Shown: positions 38,588 to 53,600, counted from the first letter of the stretch. The stretch: DNA of 64,000 nt from Varroa destructor (GCF_002443255.2 NW_019211457.1:39903126-39967125), one strand, 5' to 3'. Numbers and translations: made by a program. The notes: generated from the letters alone by a model not told the origin.

Positions 38588-41500
38588 TGTCAAAGACTAC
38601 TAAGGAACTAACCAGATGTCAGGATCCGAGGGACAAGAACGCATTGCCGGAATTTAATAAGTTTTTCATGTAAAAAAAGCTTGAAGTTTAAAAGCTCCCA
38701 AATGAATATTCCATATGTAACGTGTTACAGAACTCTAACCAAAATAATTGAAGTGCAGAAGCTATGTAAAAAAGGGTCTCCCGTTAATTGACCCCGAGGT
38801 ATTTGGAAATGTATGCGATGCATTTCACGTATGATCTACGGAACCCACGGGCATACGTTCGCCATAAGCGGGGCATCGCTCTAATATCTACCGTCAGCTG
38901 GAGAGTGACCAGGCGAAAGGATGGCGTTGTCTTGAAGAAAAACCGAATTCAGTGACTATATTGAATAAGTTCTGACCTAAAAATAAGCCTAGTACTGGCA
39001 ATCAATGTCAGGGGTATATGTCACTATGAAATGCCTGCCGAAAACGAAGCGACGAATGCAGTCTGCCAGTTCGAGTTTCTCAAGAGACTCATGAACCGTT
39101 GACATGAGGTCGCTGGATGACAATGCCAAACCTGGTCGCCATGCCTTAATCGTTTCTTGGATCGAGCAGAAAAAATAGCTTCGACGTGTGTATATATGTC
39201 CACTACGATCCTCGTAAGCTGATAGCTGGACGAATTATGACCTTTAACTGTTTCTGATGTTTTGCTCTTTGTTGTCATGCTCTCTGTTAGATTTCATAAT
39301 AACAATCATTTTCTGTTTGGCTGTTAACATCCTTATAGATTAATAACGTTTTTGCAGTTCCTATCCAGGGCATGGCTTGTGCGACTTAAGCAGCGCAATT
39401 TGGGACTAGTGGCCATAACGTTAGCAATAACACTAACATGACCATTGAGTGTTACATAAGTTTGGACACGCAACTACGAAAGGGAAATGTTGTTCGTCAA
39501 CCTCCCAGCGGAGCAACTAGGTAGAAATTCGTTAATTCAATTTTGGTCGTTCCGGATATCGGTCAATCGTTAAGTCTGCATTTATTGCATATTGAAGTTA
39601 GTGAATGATGTAAGGAACTGGAGTGATTGACCGACCAGCAATTTGCAATCTGCTAATTTTGATGGCTTCCAAATGTCTTGCTGGCAGCAGGCCAACGTTC
39701 GTTCGTCCTGGTAAGCAGCGTTGGGCTTGCGTGCCCGTTGCTGAATGCTTGGCACCAAACTGAACATCGAATAATTTCGAAAGCCCAGCCACTTGGTGGC
39801 CGTGCGAATAGCAATGCATGGAAAAATGTAGGAGCGATCAAATCGTTTTCTTTCTTGCAAAAGTAGATCGGTAACCTCTCATGGACATTAGAATGAATCT
39901 GGATTTTTTGCCGCGCCCTATATTCTCTGTTTGATGTGTGAGATGTCCTTTACAGAGAGCGAGAGTTGTAGTGATCTTGCCTGTTTTCGAAAGTCCGAAA
40001 AAGGCCTCATGCAAAGATCGAGTAGTTACATGATAGAACGAAAGTTACTTAATGTAGCATAATACTTGCGATAGCTGTGCGAGTTTGCCAGGCGTCTTCT
40101 GTTTTAGAACATGTGTTAACTGAAGTCTACATTAACCAATTGCCAATCTGATGGCCATCAATCAGCAAATAAAATACGGTAGTTAAACGACGCCAAGGGA
40201 GATTTTAAACCTTGATAATGAACTGTAAATGCAGGTGTTATTAAGTTATTGCAATTTTCAATAAAATTAGGATAGGACCATTAAAATTATTATCGATATT
40301 GAAAATGTATAGTCTTAACTATTAAGGACGACCAATGTATGGTTGTGATATATCATAGCCTTAATGTTGTGTGAGGAATCGGTTCTAATGCTTCAAGAGC
40401 AGTGTTATGTTTGCTGATTACCACACCGTTGCCGAGTGCTTATCATTATATGTATTCTATGTAGCTCTTCAGTGTATGGAAAGCTGTATCTGTTGGTTAA
40501 GGTAACTTAAATAGGAAAGGTCACACTCGAAGGTTGGCCTTTACGTAATGGTTCTTCCTAAATATCTCAAACAGCACCGATAAGATCGGCTAACAAAATA
40601 TACAATATTTAGTTTTCCCTCATATATAATTCTATATTGCTAGGCCTTCAATCTGCCTCTCGAGAACGTTAAATCCTAAAGACCTACGACGTTGTGAAGG
40701 AAACAGACCTGTAATGTTGTTTTTCTCGTGTTAGAAGTATGATGATAATCATCAAATATAGCTACGCTGCTAATGGACAAAAATATTATTAGTGTAGCCT
40801 TAAAGCATTGGCCTGTTCCTTTATAGTAGCTGGTCGTATGTACAGGCTGGCCGTAATAACGAAACTAGTATTCCTTGTTCGTGTTTGAAGGTCCACCTAT
40901 TTTTTTTTGTAGCGGTTGTTCGTCATTACGGTTACATGAATTGTGAGCGTGCTACCCTTTTATCCATATTTAAATTGTTTTCCCTCAGTAGAATTGCTAG
41001 TATAGTAGCTTCTTGTCGCACATCTTCTGATATATCAACCATTTTCCTAGGTTCCATTGTGAATAGGTTGAATTATCTAGTCGCTAATATCAGCTATTGT
41101 TGGCATGAAAATAACGTTTGTTAACAGATGTTTGCTATGTCAATACCTACACAACAACCATTTTTTTGTGATTTGTGATTATCACTGAAACTTACCTGTA
41201 TAAATGTGAGACGGCATAGAAACAAATGTTTTGTAACGGACGAGATATGGCAAAGCGAACAATGCAGGACGGCTCAACGGTACCGTTTATCTCATGTCGA
41301 ATATGATAGCTCCAGCCATACTTTAGCCCACAAGCACATTTTACATATACAATATAATGAAACACGTATGTTAAAAAAAAAGTCGTCGTCATAATAGACG
41401 CTTCTAGGCCAATTGAGTTGAATTGTCTTTTATGTGAATGGCCGACATGCCATTTGCGGGTAAACGCTTCGTGATCTAAAGACTTACCGGTTCGGAGTAC

Positions 41501-43000
41501 CACTAAACAATCAATTTGACTTCATAAATTCGCAGGCGCTAACCCGCTTTTACTGAATGGTGAACGCTAACGGCATCAATAGCGACAGAAATAGTGGAAA
41601 AATGTGCGAGAATTGAAAATACTGAGCTAGTTGCCTAACTCAGGCCGATTTCTGTCCTGTCTCTCCGTACCCCTGAACAAACTTTATAGTTGGAAAACCC
41701 CATCGAAGGCAAGATCAAAAGCGTTCAAACAATCACCTATCGCGTTGGCCAGCAATTTATTTTTTATTTCATCCGCACAAGCTGAATATATATGATTCTG
41801 ATAAACAAATGGGATTTTCTACTAGAAAAATCGACACTTGTCATTTGGTCCTAACGAGATTTATCGATTTAGCCACCATGCCCAGGTGCATTGTTTCCAA
41901 ATAAATAAATAGCTGTGCAATACAATCCTACAAGCTTGAACTATGATCACATATACATATGAATATTTTTCGGTATCATTTTTACGTGGTTATTTCCTTT
42001 CGGTATAGAATTGTCACGTTCGCATATGGGCGCATCGTACAACTAAGTGGTTCACCTGTTACTCTGGTAATTTTATATGTTGTGGGAAAGTTGCGTTGGG
42101 AAAAGATGGGAATTCTTCTTGTGATATCTGGTAGCAGACTAGTGCTTCTTGTTTTTCGTTTGCATGGTTGATGAGGTAAGCTAACGTCACATACGTCTGT
42201 TTAGCTTTCTTTTTGTGCGAAATTGAATAGATTGGTCTGCCTTTCTGAGTTCGAATCAGGCGTCAACGGACTTTGTGCGTGACATGTTATAATTAGATGG
42301 AGTCGAAGCGCGTATAATATCCTCCGGTCTTCGGCAAACAGATATGCATGGACCGAAAACGATTTCCCTATTTTTTTTTTTGTAACTTAATTACTTATAC
42401 ATTAATATGCAGATTAGTAATTCAATTCATTTGTGATGTATTGATGTTAGTGATTCGAGTCAAACAATAAAGCGTGCGACGACAAGACGACAAAGTCCTT
42501 GTCTGTATCTTTGTATATACAGCGTTGATGATCGCTTTCCGGTAGAGAATTCATTCTGGGAATATCACTTTCGTCAGCCACTGGCAAAGCCAATTCTTCC
42601 GACTGAGTTTGTTCTGCCTAATTCACTGAAGTAGAAATGTATTAGTGTTTCGACTTGTCGACTGGACGAGTGAACGCCTACGTATAAAGACGTGGTTAAC
42701 GTACTCAGCCGAGTGACGTGAAAAAGATGTATATACAATGCATATAGATTCAGAGCTGGCAAATCAAGAAGCACCATACACGAATTCACACAATAATTGT
42801 GGGTTCTAGCTCCCTTGATGTAACTAAGGCGTCGCTCGTGCAATGGCCTCTTTTTTAGTGCCTTACGTTATGAGGACGCCCATAAAACCCTTCGTACGCG
42901 TATAGTCATATTCGTCCTTAGATACACTATCGTATTGCTTTCAATGTTCATGAACAGACAGTGTCATCACCGATTTCTGTTTGAAAAGACTCCTATCAAA

Positions 43001-46000
43001 TAGAGCGTCGGATGCTATTTCAATTGATGGACCAAGAAACTCATGCGTCCGTTCGCATCAATTGCGTACATGCTGCGTAACAATGTGGCAAAGTGCTCTG
43101 TTTCTGCTTCTTCTCTCACTTTTCTACCTCTTACTCTCTTCCTGTGGCTTTCTTTTTCAGTCCAATGTCTTAAACATCCTCTATCGTCACTCTGCGCGCC
43201 CATTTCCCTCTTCGGGTTTTATTTAGAGGAAGCATCTGCAGTGCCTAGCCTCTTTGTGTTGCGCGTTACCGGGCGAAGCATCTCCTTTGCCGATGCATTT
43301 GCTGCACCTAAGTTGGTCGGACAGGGGCGCCGCCTTGCCTTTCGCTTCCGGCCATTGGTTGTGGTTGAAGTTAGAAAGAAATATGACGACGACGACGACG
43401 ATGGCAAAACGAAGATGTCCACACTAGACCGAAGAGAAGCAGGTCAAGAATTTGCCTTTAGCAGGACAAGGCCTTTTTTAAACAGTCTGCTACTGCCTAC
43501 AGTATGTGGCAAATACGACGGCAGATTTGGCGTTGGCGGTCCTCGACAGCATACCGTCAAGGGGCGCACAGGACATCGGAGTGGATAACGACAAGCAACA
43601 TAGGTAGGAAACGACTATGAGATGACGTATCTTGCCTTTACTGTTTGAGCAGGACGTTGAACACAAATAAAAAACGGAATAAGAGAAAATGAATTACATC
43701 CTGATTTTGCCTACTGCAACTGCGCATGAAGTAGACCAGAGGGCGAGAACTTTTAGTTACAATTGCAGTCGATCTCCTGTATTTTGACGTTGAGTTCTTA
43801 TAAACTGGCCTAACCATAGCTGAGACTAGCCGCCAAGATGGTATCGTATGATAGCAAACCCACTGAGGAAATTCTGAGTTAGGACGCGTTTGGAAAATCA
43901 AACATACTCGTATTTATGGTCCTACAGACATAGAATTACATGTCAACTAGGCTAAATGAACCTTTAATTTAATCAATGAAAAGGGAAATCTATTTCAAAT
44001 ATCAGGGCTACGTCAACATATTTATATCGTTACAAAGCATACTGTAGAGCGCATAATCGAATATGCTTCAATAACTGGCTATACATAGGCTTCGTCACAA
44101 AACGGCCGCTTCGAGTCCAACAGAGCAGCTTGATTGCGTATAGTTCTAGCGACTCCCTATTACATGGGGGACGGAAACGGTACCTATCAGAGTATCCGCT
44201 GTTTGGAGTATACGGAATTTGGGGGTTGGCAACGCGCACAACGACTATGTAGGTCGCGAATCTCTCTTACGGACTAGAATAGACCGTCAGCTCTCTGAAA
44301 ATTGACTCAGCAAGGGGGCAGAAATAAGGGTTTGAATTACTAAAGGCCTACTATATTTATACGGGTGGCTGGTCATTCAGCTGACTCTATGGAGGATATT
44401 TTCAGTCGAAGTGTACATTTCATTATCCGTTTCGCGTTCGTGGATTCGCTTTTCACCCCCGTCGCTGCTGCTTCAAGTCCCGTATGAACGCATACACAGT
44501 TGGCCGCTATTGTTGACCAAACGAAAACAAGAAAAAACACGTAACGCGGTGATTTCCGGAAGGGCAAACTACTCACTGGCGCTTAACAACTCTACCAGCT
44601 GGTTTCTAGCTGCCGCCAGTAGAATCGGAATGGAATTTTACAGGCATTTAGTCGGTCGGTCGGTGGTCCCCAAACCACGGACAGCTTTCTATCACGTTAC
44701 CTCTTATATGGTTTTTCGGACACCCCGAATGTAACAGCACTCTGTTTCTGGAGACCCGCCACGGAGGTGACTTCGGCTGAGTCATCTCAGCTTGCTCACA
44801 TGTAATCAAGAACGTCGGAGACGCATTTAACCCGAACTGCCTATCACTGTCTCGTTGGGGATGTACATGCTAAACAACGCTACTGGTACGGACGCCTAGC
44901 ACTCTCACGCACCGCGAATGCATGTGCATATACAAGATGATACATTTTTGCGTCAAGCTTAGGCGTCGTACACGGTTTACTTTGCTTTGATATACGATCA
45001 TATGTTCGAGGTAATAGTGCAGTAATGGCTGATCATTATTACTAGCGCTCTACGTGTCCTGTTAATTGAGTAATAATGGTTATACGCCTAGCGTCAATAC
45101 CAAATTGCAAGCAGTGACGTAAGCCGTAACGAAAAAGTTGGTTTGTCACCGCTAGCGTCAACAACATAGCCATTGCCAGCTTAGAACGAATCGGATTGAT
45201 TGTACGCTCAAAAACACTTCTACCTCGGTAACGGTTTACACCAGAGACGATGTTCTACTTATCACTCATTTAGAGTTAATTAGTGCATAGCTATCACTAG
45301 CTGGTTGGTTCTGATCGGCATATAATAGAATTACGAAATAGAGATAAGTGACTATTGTTTGGAAACTTATTTAGCATGTGCAATGAAAGAAAAGCTCGCC
45401 TCAACAGCATCTATAGAATGCTCCAATCGGCGACAAATAACTCGCGACTGGACCAATAGGACACGGAACAATTTAAACTGATTGGATTAATATTATCCCA
45501 AACCTATTGTCTTTTTGTCGGAGCTGGATGCAAACATCACAGCAGAATATAAATGGGTCTCTGTCGGGTCGACACCAAATGGCTATGTTTCCTGGATTCA
45601 ACCGACATAGAAGCGTACGATAAAAGCTATCACAAACGGACCAATCAAAAATCGTTAATGTTGCTTGGGCCTTCACTTCGGCGGCCTCAGTTGTCTAGTA
45701 TACAGTCCTGCTCAACTATTCCACCGCCGTTCGGGGTGCGGTGAGAACTCCTCGCAATAATACTCTGCTCAGCCCGGATTTCCTCTATTACGGCATTGTT
45801 GTATAACCTGTAGGCCCATAGATGGGCTGTACGTTATTAAGCTTAATTGTGACGTTACTGAATATTCCAATGTGTCATGTCCAGCTGAGTGCTATTGCAT
45901 TAGCGTAGAGCTTACCGTCTAGCCGTCGCCAGCCCGAGCAGAACAGCTTCGTTTTCTCCATTGATACCATTACTTGAACACCATGAGATAGATCTTCGAT

Positions 46001-49000
46001 CCTCTACCCCTGCGTACTTTAGCCTTTCAGCTATTGAATATTATATATCTACTTTGGTGTTGTACAGGACGAATCCCAGATGTATGTTATCTAGACAACT
46101 TGCATGATGGCGACTGGGTCAAAGTTTGTTTGACCCACCGTTTCCTAGGCTGAGTTAGTTAAAAGTCTGTTAAAAGATTTAGCTAGAAGTCTGTTAAAGA
46201 TGTGTTTTTCTGCATCACGTTTCAGATAAAATATTTACAGACTGATTATCGGACAAATTGTAGTTGTTGCAAGATATGGGTTAGTACTTTATGAAGCCGG
46301 GTACGCAAATTTTCACTGTGAATCGCTTAGCAAATACGCTGAATTACAATACAGTCAAACGAAAGTCGGTCGTTCGAATCATCGTTATAGAATGTACAAT
46401 TAAGCTGCAATTTTCTACTTCTAATCCTGTACATGGTTAAATATTGGTCCTGCAAAAATCAGATATTTTCCTAATAATGACTTATACGGCACGCACTAAG
46501 TTAGCCATCTCTCGCTCCAGGTTAAGCAAGCCTTCGGCCGACGTTTCCTAGATTACGCTTGACTAAGTCAGCGCCAAGTAAACGTAAGTAAATCGAAAAC
46601 GGACTCTCGTTGTGATAGTGGCGTCCAGCGTACCCCAGAGTAGCCACCGTACACTTGATTAAATAGACATATATAAAAACGCGATTTTCTATCTCATTTA
46701 TTTTTTTAGAAATTACTACTAAAAAATTTGCTATCGTTATCGGTGTCGAGATGTTCGGATGCACCTGCGTACGAAGTAGTTAAGAAACCTTTCTTTGTAT
46801 CCAGTTGAAGATTTAGCAGTCAATCGGTTCCAGTCGGACGGTAGTTGTTTGTGCGTATCATATCTATTTTCATCGCACGCACGACATCAACGCGGTCAGC
46901 AGCCTGCCGCTTCAGAGCACTAAAGTCCTCTGCCACTTCATATCATTTAATCGTGCGATCTTGCTGTCCTTTTCTCCTTTGCTTCGTAGGCCAGTTGATT
47001 TCCCCCGGACGAATGCTTTCTTCATTTCTGTTTATGTGCCTTTATACCTTTCGGATTTGGAATATCGTCCTGGGAAGAAGAAGGACGACAAGCAACCGAC
47101 AATGGCGGCAAACGCGGAATCGATAAAGATGAAGATGACGGCGAGCTTTGTAAATTCACCACGAGGCAATAGCCTTCCCAATGGTTGCCGCCTCAGAAGA
47201 AAGGGTGCACAAACGCGGGGGTGCGTTTCTCTAGTTGTCGCAAGAGTAGCGACAGTGACCATATGTTGATTGAGGCAACCAGCGCTTCGTGAGCGCCATC
47301 ATTGCATTATCTTCTCTTTTGGTTAATTACGTTGACGAATTTAGCTAGCGGGCGGTCGAGCATTTTGACCGCTGCCCGATCAAATCTGCCTCTTCGTATA
47401 TGTGTATGTATACATTCCTGTACGTGTGTCTCAAATGAAGAAAACTAATGCGCTAATAAACAACCAGCAATCGATAAGTAGAAGAACTCTACTGCCCGTA
47501 ACGGCACCGTCAACGACGACGGGACGATATTGATGTCTTATTTCCTCGCAGGAAATGCGCGCAGCAATAACAGGAATACTTTCTATGATTTCTGTTTGTA
47601 ACTAACAACTAGATAGTCGTATTCCGAGGAATATAGCATGGCTAGGCGCTAATCTATTACCGTGTCTATTTCTTGTGCTTACCAACATCGTGTAGACATT
47701 TCATCGCCGTAGACGCGGCACTCTGCGGACAACCAATCATTGATTCGCGTTCGAAGACGATTGCGGTTGAGGTTTCGATCGTTGAATCACGTCACCGTCA
47801 CGGTTACGGCAAGGTTTTGCTGGTCAAATTGAAGTTTTTTTCTGTGGAGCTCGGCAAAATCCTAAACGATGCATGCATAACTATTCGAAGTAGTAGCTTC
47901 ACGACCTGATCGAGCGTCCATTAAAATCACAACTAGTCTAACCGCTGCAAGATGTTCTCCACGAGGGATTGAGTCCAGCTTTAGTATTTACTCACCTCCC
48001 AGCGGTTATCAACAATAGCGACTAATAACAATACCTAATAATAAATGAAGCGGCGACGACACCGAGCCGGAGATACCCAGAAAGAAAGCAGGTTTTACCC
48101 TTACGTTATTGCTGGTGTTATTGTCTTCTGGAAAATAACGCAGAACTGACAGAGTGCCGAACAGCGATAACGAACTATCAGTGTAGAACATAAACGAATA
48201 ATAGCAAGGCCTGTAACAGCTTGGAAGTGATACACACACTCGGGTTAGACAAGTCGTTTGCGTAATTCGCGCAAACACCATACGACAGCCCTTAAAATCC
48301 GCCAGATACGCCCGAGTCACGACTGCCGGTTACCGCAGTACAAACTGTCGACTGCCAATTGCATGTTTACATGTTTCGTTCATTCTTGTCTGCGCCGCCT
48401 CGTCTCCGTACCACAGTCGCGAGCTACTGACGATCGGCTACCACAGCATAGGCAAACATACCTGTTGGGTAGGACGTTTCGCCAGCGCTTAGTCAAAGTT
48501 GGAGTCAGAGTCCAGAACTAAGCTGGAAGCGACTGTCCTTTCGTTCAGTTGCCTTCGCCTTGCGCGATTTGCCGCGAGAGAAATATTGAGAGTGGGATAG
48601 GCGACGAGAAACTGCGCAATTCATTTGGGGATGGTGGCGCCCCGAAGTCTCAGATCTGGAACCAGCACGGGTTCAAAGGCCCTAACAGCCAAAACGAGGG
48701 CCAAACCGACCGTGACGTCACGCGTGTGTAACAACTTCGACAACACAGACGACGGCTACGGCCTCGGTGCCATCGATGGCAACGACAAGGCGACCTTCCC
48801 CACCCCCAGTGCTGAAGCCTGCTTTGTGAAGCAACGAGCATTGGCACGGTTGACGGCGTGAATATTCAATTTAGCTATTGCTCGGCTGAGATATTGATGA
48901 AGCGCGAGTCGAGCAGCAGCAGCGATGACTGCAATGGTAATAGGGAAACAATCGCCGCCGTGACAGTGATGACTACGATAAAGAGGAAAAATTGAATTGC

Positions 49001-49400
49001 GATAGCAGTCGTAGGTTATATTGGTTACCGAGATCGATCGGAGCTCAACGGCGGCGACTCGTGTCGATGGCGGTGGTGATGACCATACGACGAAGACGGC
49101 ATCGAAACGACGGTATGCCAATGTGTGCGTACCTGTATGAGACGACGTGCGAATGAATGTAAGAAGCGTGGTTGTACACTTGTTTCATTGTGAGTGGCAA
49201 CACTAATCCCAGAAAAAGGCAAGAGGCGGGAGATGGGTCAGAAAAACAGCCCTTGCATATAGGGGGGCTAACCGCTCCATCTAACAGTGACAACGACAAC
49301 AAAAACAGCAGCCAAGACGACTACAACAGCAGAAATCACACTACGAAATTTCGAAACAATGGAACATAATACAAGTTTTGCAGATTACCGGTTCAGAGCG
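43001..49400. other. GC-richer stretch with several open frames, no identified gene
   Basis: Blocks at 43.0-43.6, 46.8-47.3 and 48.3-49.4 kb are CpG-richer than their surroundings. They hold the longest open frame in the window (43043-43588, 181 codons) plus a frame at 46961-47269 and one at 48549-48731. Each is preceded or entered by a pyrimidine tract ending in AG (43160, 46989, 48548). None shows a domain I recognise. They could be alternative first exons, unannotated exons or simply GC-driven open frames. Confidence 0.3.
46155..46200 (+). repeat. Imperfect tandem duplication, unit about 23 bp
   Basis: Two adjacent copies share AGTCTGTTAAA-AGA with a few substitutions. Confidence 0.75.
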
Positions 49401-50520
49401 AACAAGAGAAAGGTGCAATTCGCACTAATAGGAAGGGCAGCAAACAGAGATCATTAAGTGTATTATAGGTAGTTAGAAGGTACGGGCCACGCGTTCTGCC
49501 AACGCAAGGCTCGGTAGATGTCGCCAGCTGCTTTAGCTTTCAACATTATGCGAATCTGTTTTTTTGACAAAAATGATTGCGCTGTACTTTGTGTCAGTCT
49601 CACATATGTGAAACAATAGTATTTTAAAGTTTTGCAATAAAAAGCCAGTCGACTAACTTCAATATGCCTACTCAAGATCAATTCAACGATACTCTATTTA
49701 GCATTTGGAGCCTGGAATGCTCTCCGTCTCTTTCATTTCGTTTTGCTGCAATTTGTGACAAAGATGCAGTACAGAAGAACATGTCCTTGATTGTATGGGC
49801 CGGCGTCTGCTTCTTCGCTTTCTCCGACGGACTTTCGTCTTCTCCAGCTCCAGTGTTCCGCTGAACCCCACTATGTAAATCAATTTCGTAGGCACAGTAA
49901 CAGACCGTTCAACTACCCGACAAAGACCTAATCACCAGCCTTGTTCTCGACGCTCGTGCCGACTTCTGCGTTTGCAGTAGTAATCTCGACCATCGGAGCT
50001 CGTTACATCGTAATGTCGCGTCGATTCGTTTCTTTGGTTTTTCGTTCGTTCAATCTTTGCCTTTTTCTGTCTTGCTTGTTGCATCGATGGCCGCCTTTGG
50101 ACCGGATCTCTAATCTTTTCTACGGCAACGGCACAGACCCACCCCAGTAAGACAATCACTTACACGACGGGCTCCACGGTCCGTTTTCGCGCCACTGGTT
50201 GCTCAAGGCAACGTTCCTTTCTATCCAGAGAGGGCAGGCGACAAAGCAGCTACTCGAAGGGGTAATGTACAGAGATGCAGAACTTCAAAACGGAAAGCGG
50301 AAAGTTCTGAACATCAGAAGCTGCTCGTTCGGTTCCGAGTAGCCCTACCGAACCCGTCTATTACTATAGCATGGCGACAGCCACCTTCGCTTCACAGAGT
50401 TTTCATGTCGTTGTTATGCGATAAATGCACGCAATACAAGCCTTCGTCCATAACACCATAAACCCAAATGCTTCAATTAACTCTTGAAATACGCTGCAAT
50501 AGACATAAGTTTTCTTGCAG

Positions 50521-50608
50521 ACATAACCTGTGCAGTTGACTCGAACTCCAGCCCGTACTCATATACGATAACTGCCACCGCGTCCTATCAAGTGCTCAAT
50601 GAGACCGG
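50521..50608 (+). CDS. Weak candidate internal exon, phase 1 in
   Basis: A good acceptor (AAGTTTTCTTGCAG) is followed by 88 open bases entered in phase 1, ending before GTGAAC in phase 2. The phase matches the donor at 31783. Joined to that exon, the protein would continue V-N-V-T-D-I-T-C-A-V-D-S-N-S-S-P-Y-S. It has a cysteine and several N-x-S/T sequons (N-S-S, N-E-T), which suits an extracellular region. Eighty-eight open bases are not rare by chance, and the intron would be 18.7 kb. I do not recognise a domain. Confidence 0.2.
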
Positions 50609-53600
50609 GTGAACGCCTTAAGCGTTTCCCAGCTTGTTGCTCTCCAACGTTTGATGATTGTTGCAGATCGGCGTTTTTACTTGCCTGATGGCAGATTTTG
50701 TTCGTCGGCCTACTATACGAATACACTGGTGTGCCGAACCACCATCATCGCTACCTGCTTTTCCAGCGCAAATTTTCCCCCGTCATACCTTTCTCTGTAG
50801 TGGTAATCGATATTTGTAGACACACAAGTTCGAACTATAAACAACCTGAAGTCGTCTTTAGCTAGAGTAGCTTTAGCTGACGTGGATACTTTTGCGCGCC
50901 GCTCCTTGTGCTCCTTTTAAACGACAGTTACAAGTCTCTGGTGATAGGAATAAGCTGCGAATGGCGAGTCCGCGGCACCCTGGCTGCCTGCCTTGTCGGT
51001 TCCACTGTAGCGTCGCCTGCATATGTGCATCATATATGTCTTGTCTTTAAACACATGTAAATGTGAATCGAGCACATAGTTGAAATATTCCTAGAGGGAA
51101 GCGCCGGTATTCGTAGGTTCGGTATAATATTTATATCGCGCGCTCAGTATCGAAACGGACAGGGAGCGGATTCATTCATTCAAGGGGTGGAAAGTCATAA
51201 AAATCTAGCAAGAAGCAGTAGGTGCGCGAGAAACGGCGTGAGCAAATCAGTAGAGCCTGCTGCATAAACCTGAGATAGGGAAGGATTACTAGCCCATCCA
51301 TCCTTACTCGGGGAGAGGATCGATGATCCAGGCCCTTCATGCATTGCGGGAGTAGGTTGAATTGTCTGATCATTGCTGCCGCGATAGCGCGCCGCTCTTT
51401 CAAGCCCAGCTTTGAGTACGTGCATTGGCTGTACTTCAAGGCAAAACTGACAGAGCAAATCACTAGGTATTTAACGAAGAGCGCCGTCCAATCTCAGCGA
51501 AGGACTGGTTGGAAGCGTATGGATATCTGTCATCTCCGTCAACCCATTCGTTCAACAGTAGCCCTTCAGAACAACAATTCGCTATTTTTACTGCTTGTCA
51601 ACCGAATATATTTTGCTATTCTATGTTGGTGTATGCTTGGTTATACTTGTAAGTTATAATTAAGTTTTTTTTAAATTTTATTTTCGATAGTTTAACGTAG
51701 AAGCCAATTTTTAATTGGAGAATATATTACATTGCTATACCGCGCGTCTGTGTAATACTAGCGTTTGGATGGAATATTATAAAACCAGTTAATTATACAT
51801 CATTACGCCCATGAGCTTTGTACATTCATCTTTAATGCGGTAATAAACGGGTTTTCAGCTGAGGCTTAACTCGATAAACGATGTCTTCATTGCAACAGAG
51901 GGCTGCACCAGTCAGACCATATAATTGATATATGCTTTGGTGATTGTATCGAGTAGAATTGTACCGCAGAGTTATTTCAATATATTTATCCAACACCAGT
52001 TATAAAGGTTTGCGTATATCCACTTCGATATTTACTATCTGTAATAAACTAACAAGGTTTCAGGATGTGCCTAACAAGCAGAATGCGTCGGACTTGCCCT
52101 TGGTCATCCAAAAGGGCAAACACCGAAAACAACGACGATTATAGTTGTTTGGGTTACGACGAATACATAACTATGGCTTAGAATGCTGACTAATGTTTTT
52201 AACTACGCTACTAAATATAAAAATAATATCTACTATTTATTTATTTAGTTTTTTTATTTCCTACTAATTTATGATCTTCTTTATTTAATCACACATACCG
52301 CTTACAACAGGATGCTGTTAAATTGGTGCCAACGTTAAATATTAAGAATTCAGACTTGATCGATGCCTCTCTCTTGAAACATTTCAGCGTATATAAGTCG
52401 CCACTGCAAAAAAATCAACAATGAACCTATTTTTTTCATTTGCTTTTTATTTTCACGGAATACTGTAGCGTTTTATGTCCTAAATGTTACTTTTCGCTTA
52501 ATGATAACACCTGAACTACGCGTTAGCTGAGCGAGAACCAGCTATACGCAAGTCTTTAGTATGTACAGTTGCTTCAGTTAACGTCGGCTTATTTGCCCGG
52601 CCCTACCTTCTTTCGTGCCGAACCCCCAAATAACCACTGAGAGAGAAATTATCCATTTTAATTAGCCATTCAGCGAAATATGCCAAGAGGCAGGCTCGTC
52701 AGTGTCCCCGTTAAAATAATAGTTGCTATAGTTTTATAGTCGATAATCTGGCAATTAGTACGTCATTCAGCCATGTGCACATAAGCTATTCCGCCCGACA
52801 CCTTACGTATTATGCTAAGCCCAGGCTGCTAGACCTCACAACTACAGGCCTTCTGCTCTGCAAGAGTTACCCTTGCCACTATGCCAGATGCGGCAAAAAG
52901 CAGGTAAACACTATGACGCCTAAATGGTACTAGACACAGACCCTGCTGTCATTCTCGCTGGCAGGAAGCAGAACTCTGTTCAGCATTTGTTAGTTCGCCA
53001 ACGCGTCAACATGCAACGCTTCCACCGAAACTGGTTTAGTAGCGTTGCTCTGGCAATGGCTGTTAGACTTCGCGCAGACCCTCGCAGAACGTCAATAGCC
53101 GTTCTCGGTCTTCATTGTCGATAGTCTATGTAATGGCGCCCGCTCATGTTGTTAAAGCATTACTCTTCGTAGCAAGGTAATCTTGCTGTTGACAGTATTG
53201 GCACATTGGCATCCTATCTGACCTCAAACTTCATGATGTCACGTTGTTTCCACTGGGCATTGCGGTCCAAAACTTGCCTGGGTTTGCATGCAGATAGCCT
53301 GTAACACATTGGTACGTACGAAATCGTACGATCGGCAGTTAAGTGGATTACGACAAGTGCCAGCTTTAAGCGACACTAGAGGCACCTTGGACTTCGCAGA
53401 TCAGTTGTCAAACGCACTCGTTATGCCGATGCCAGGTCGTTCGACTCGGCAGACGGATGTTTTGGGGCCACAGGAAATCCTGAGGAACACTGCACGCTGT
53501 TTGAATGGACGTCTTGTTATTTGTAGCACAAAAGTATTTGATCTCGATATAAAGAAGACCTCGCACGTATTTAGCTCGGAAGGCAGACAATAGTACCATC

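Larger units (their letters stand above)
31784..43000 (+). other. Probable intron sequence, first part
   Basis: This runs from the donor at 31784 and shows no exon I can support. A strong acceptor-like tract ends at 33216 but is followed by stops in the relevant phase within 25 bases. Another acceptor-like site at 39354 has the same problem. Small structures: a 10-bp hairpin at 36705-36731, TA and CTAG repeats near 37071-37104, and an imperfect duplication at 38533-38587. Short open frames on both strands look like noise. Confidence 0.4.

Noticed and set aside
48549..48731. Frame with an early C-x-x-C (P-C-A-I-C-R-E-R) following an acceptor-like site
   Set aside because: It suggested a zinc-finger or RING start, but no further metal ligands follow and no donor closes the frame. 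Kept only as part of the general GC-rich block.
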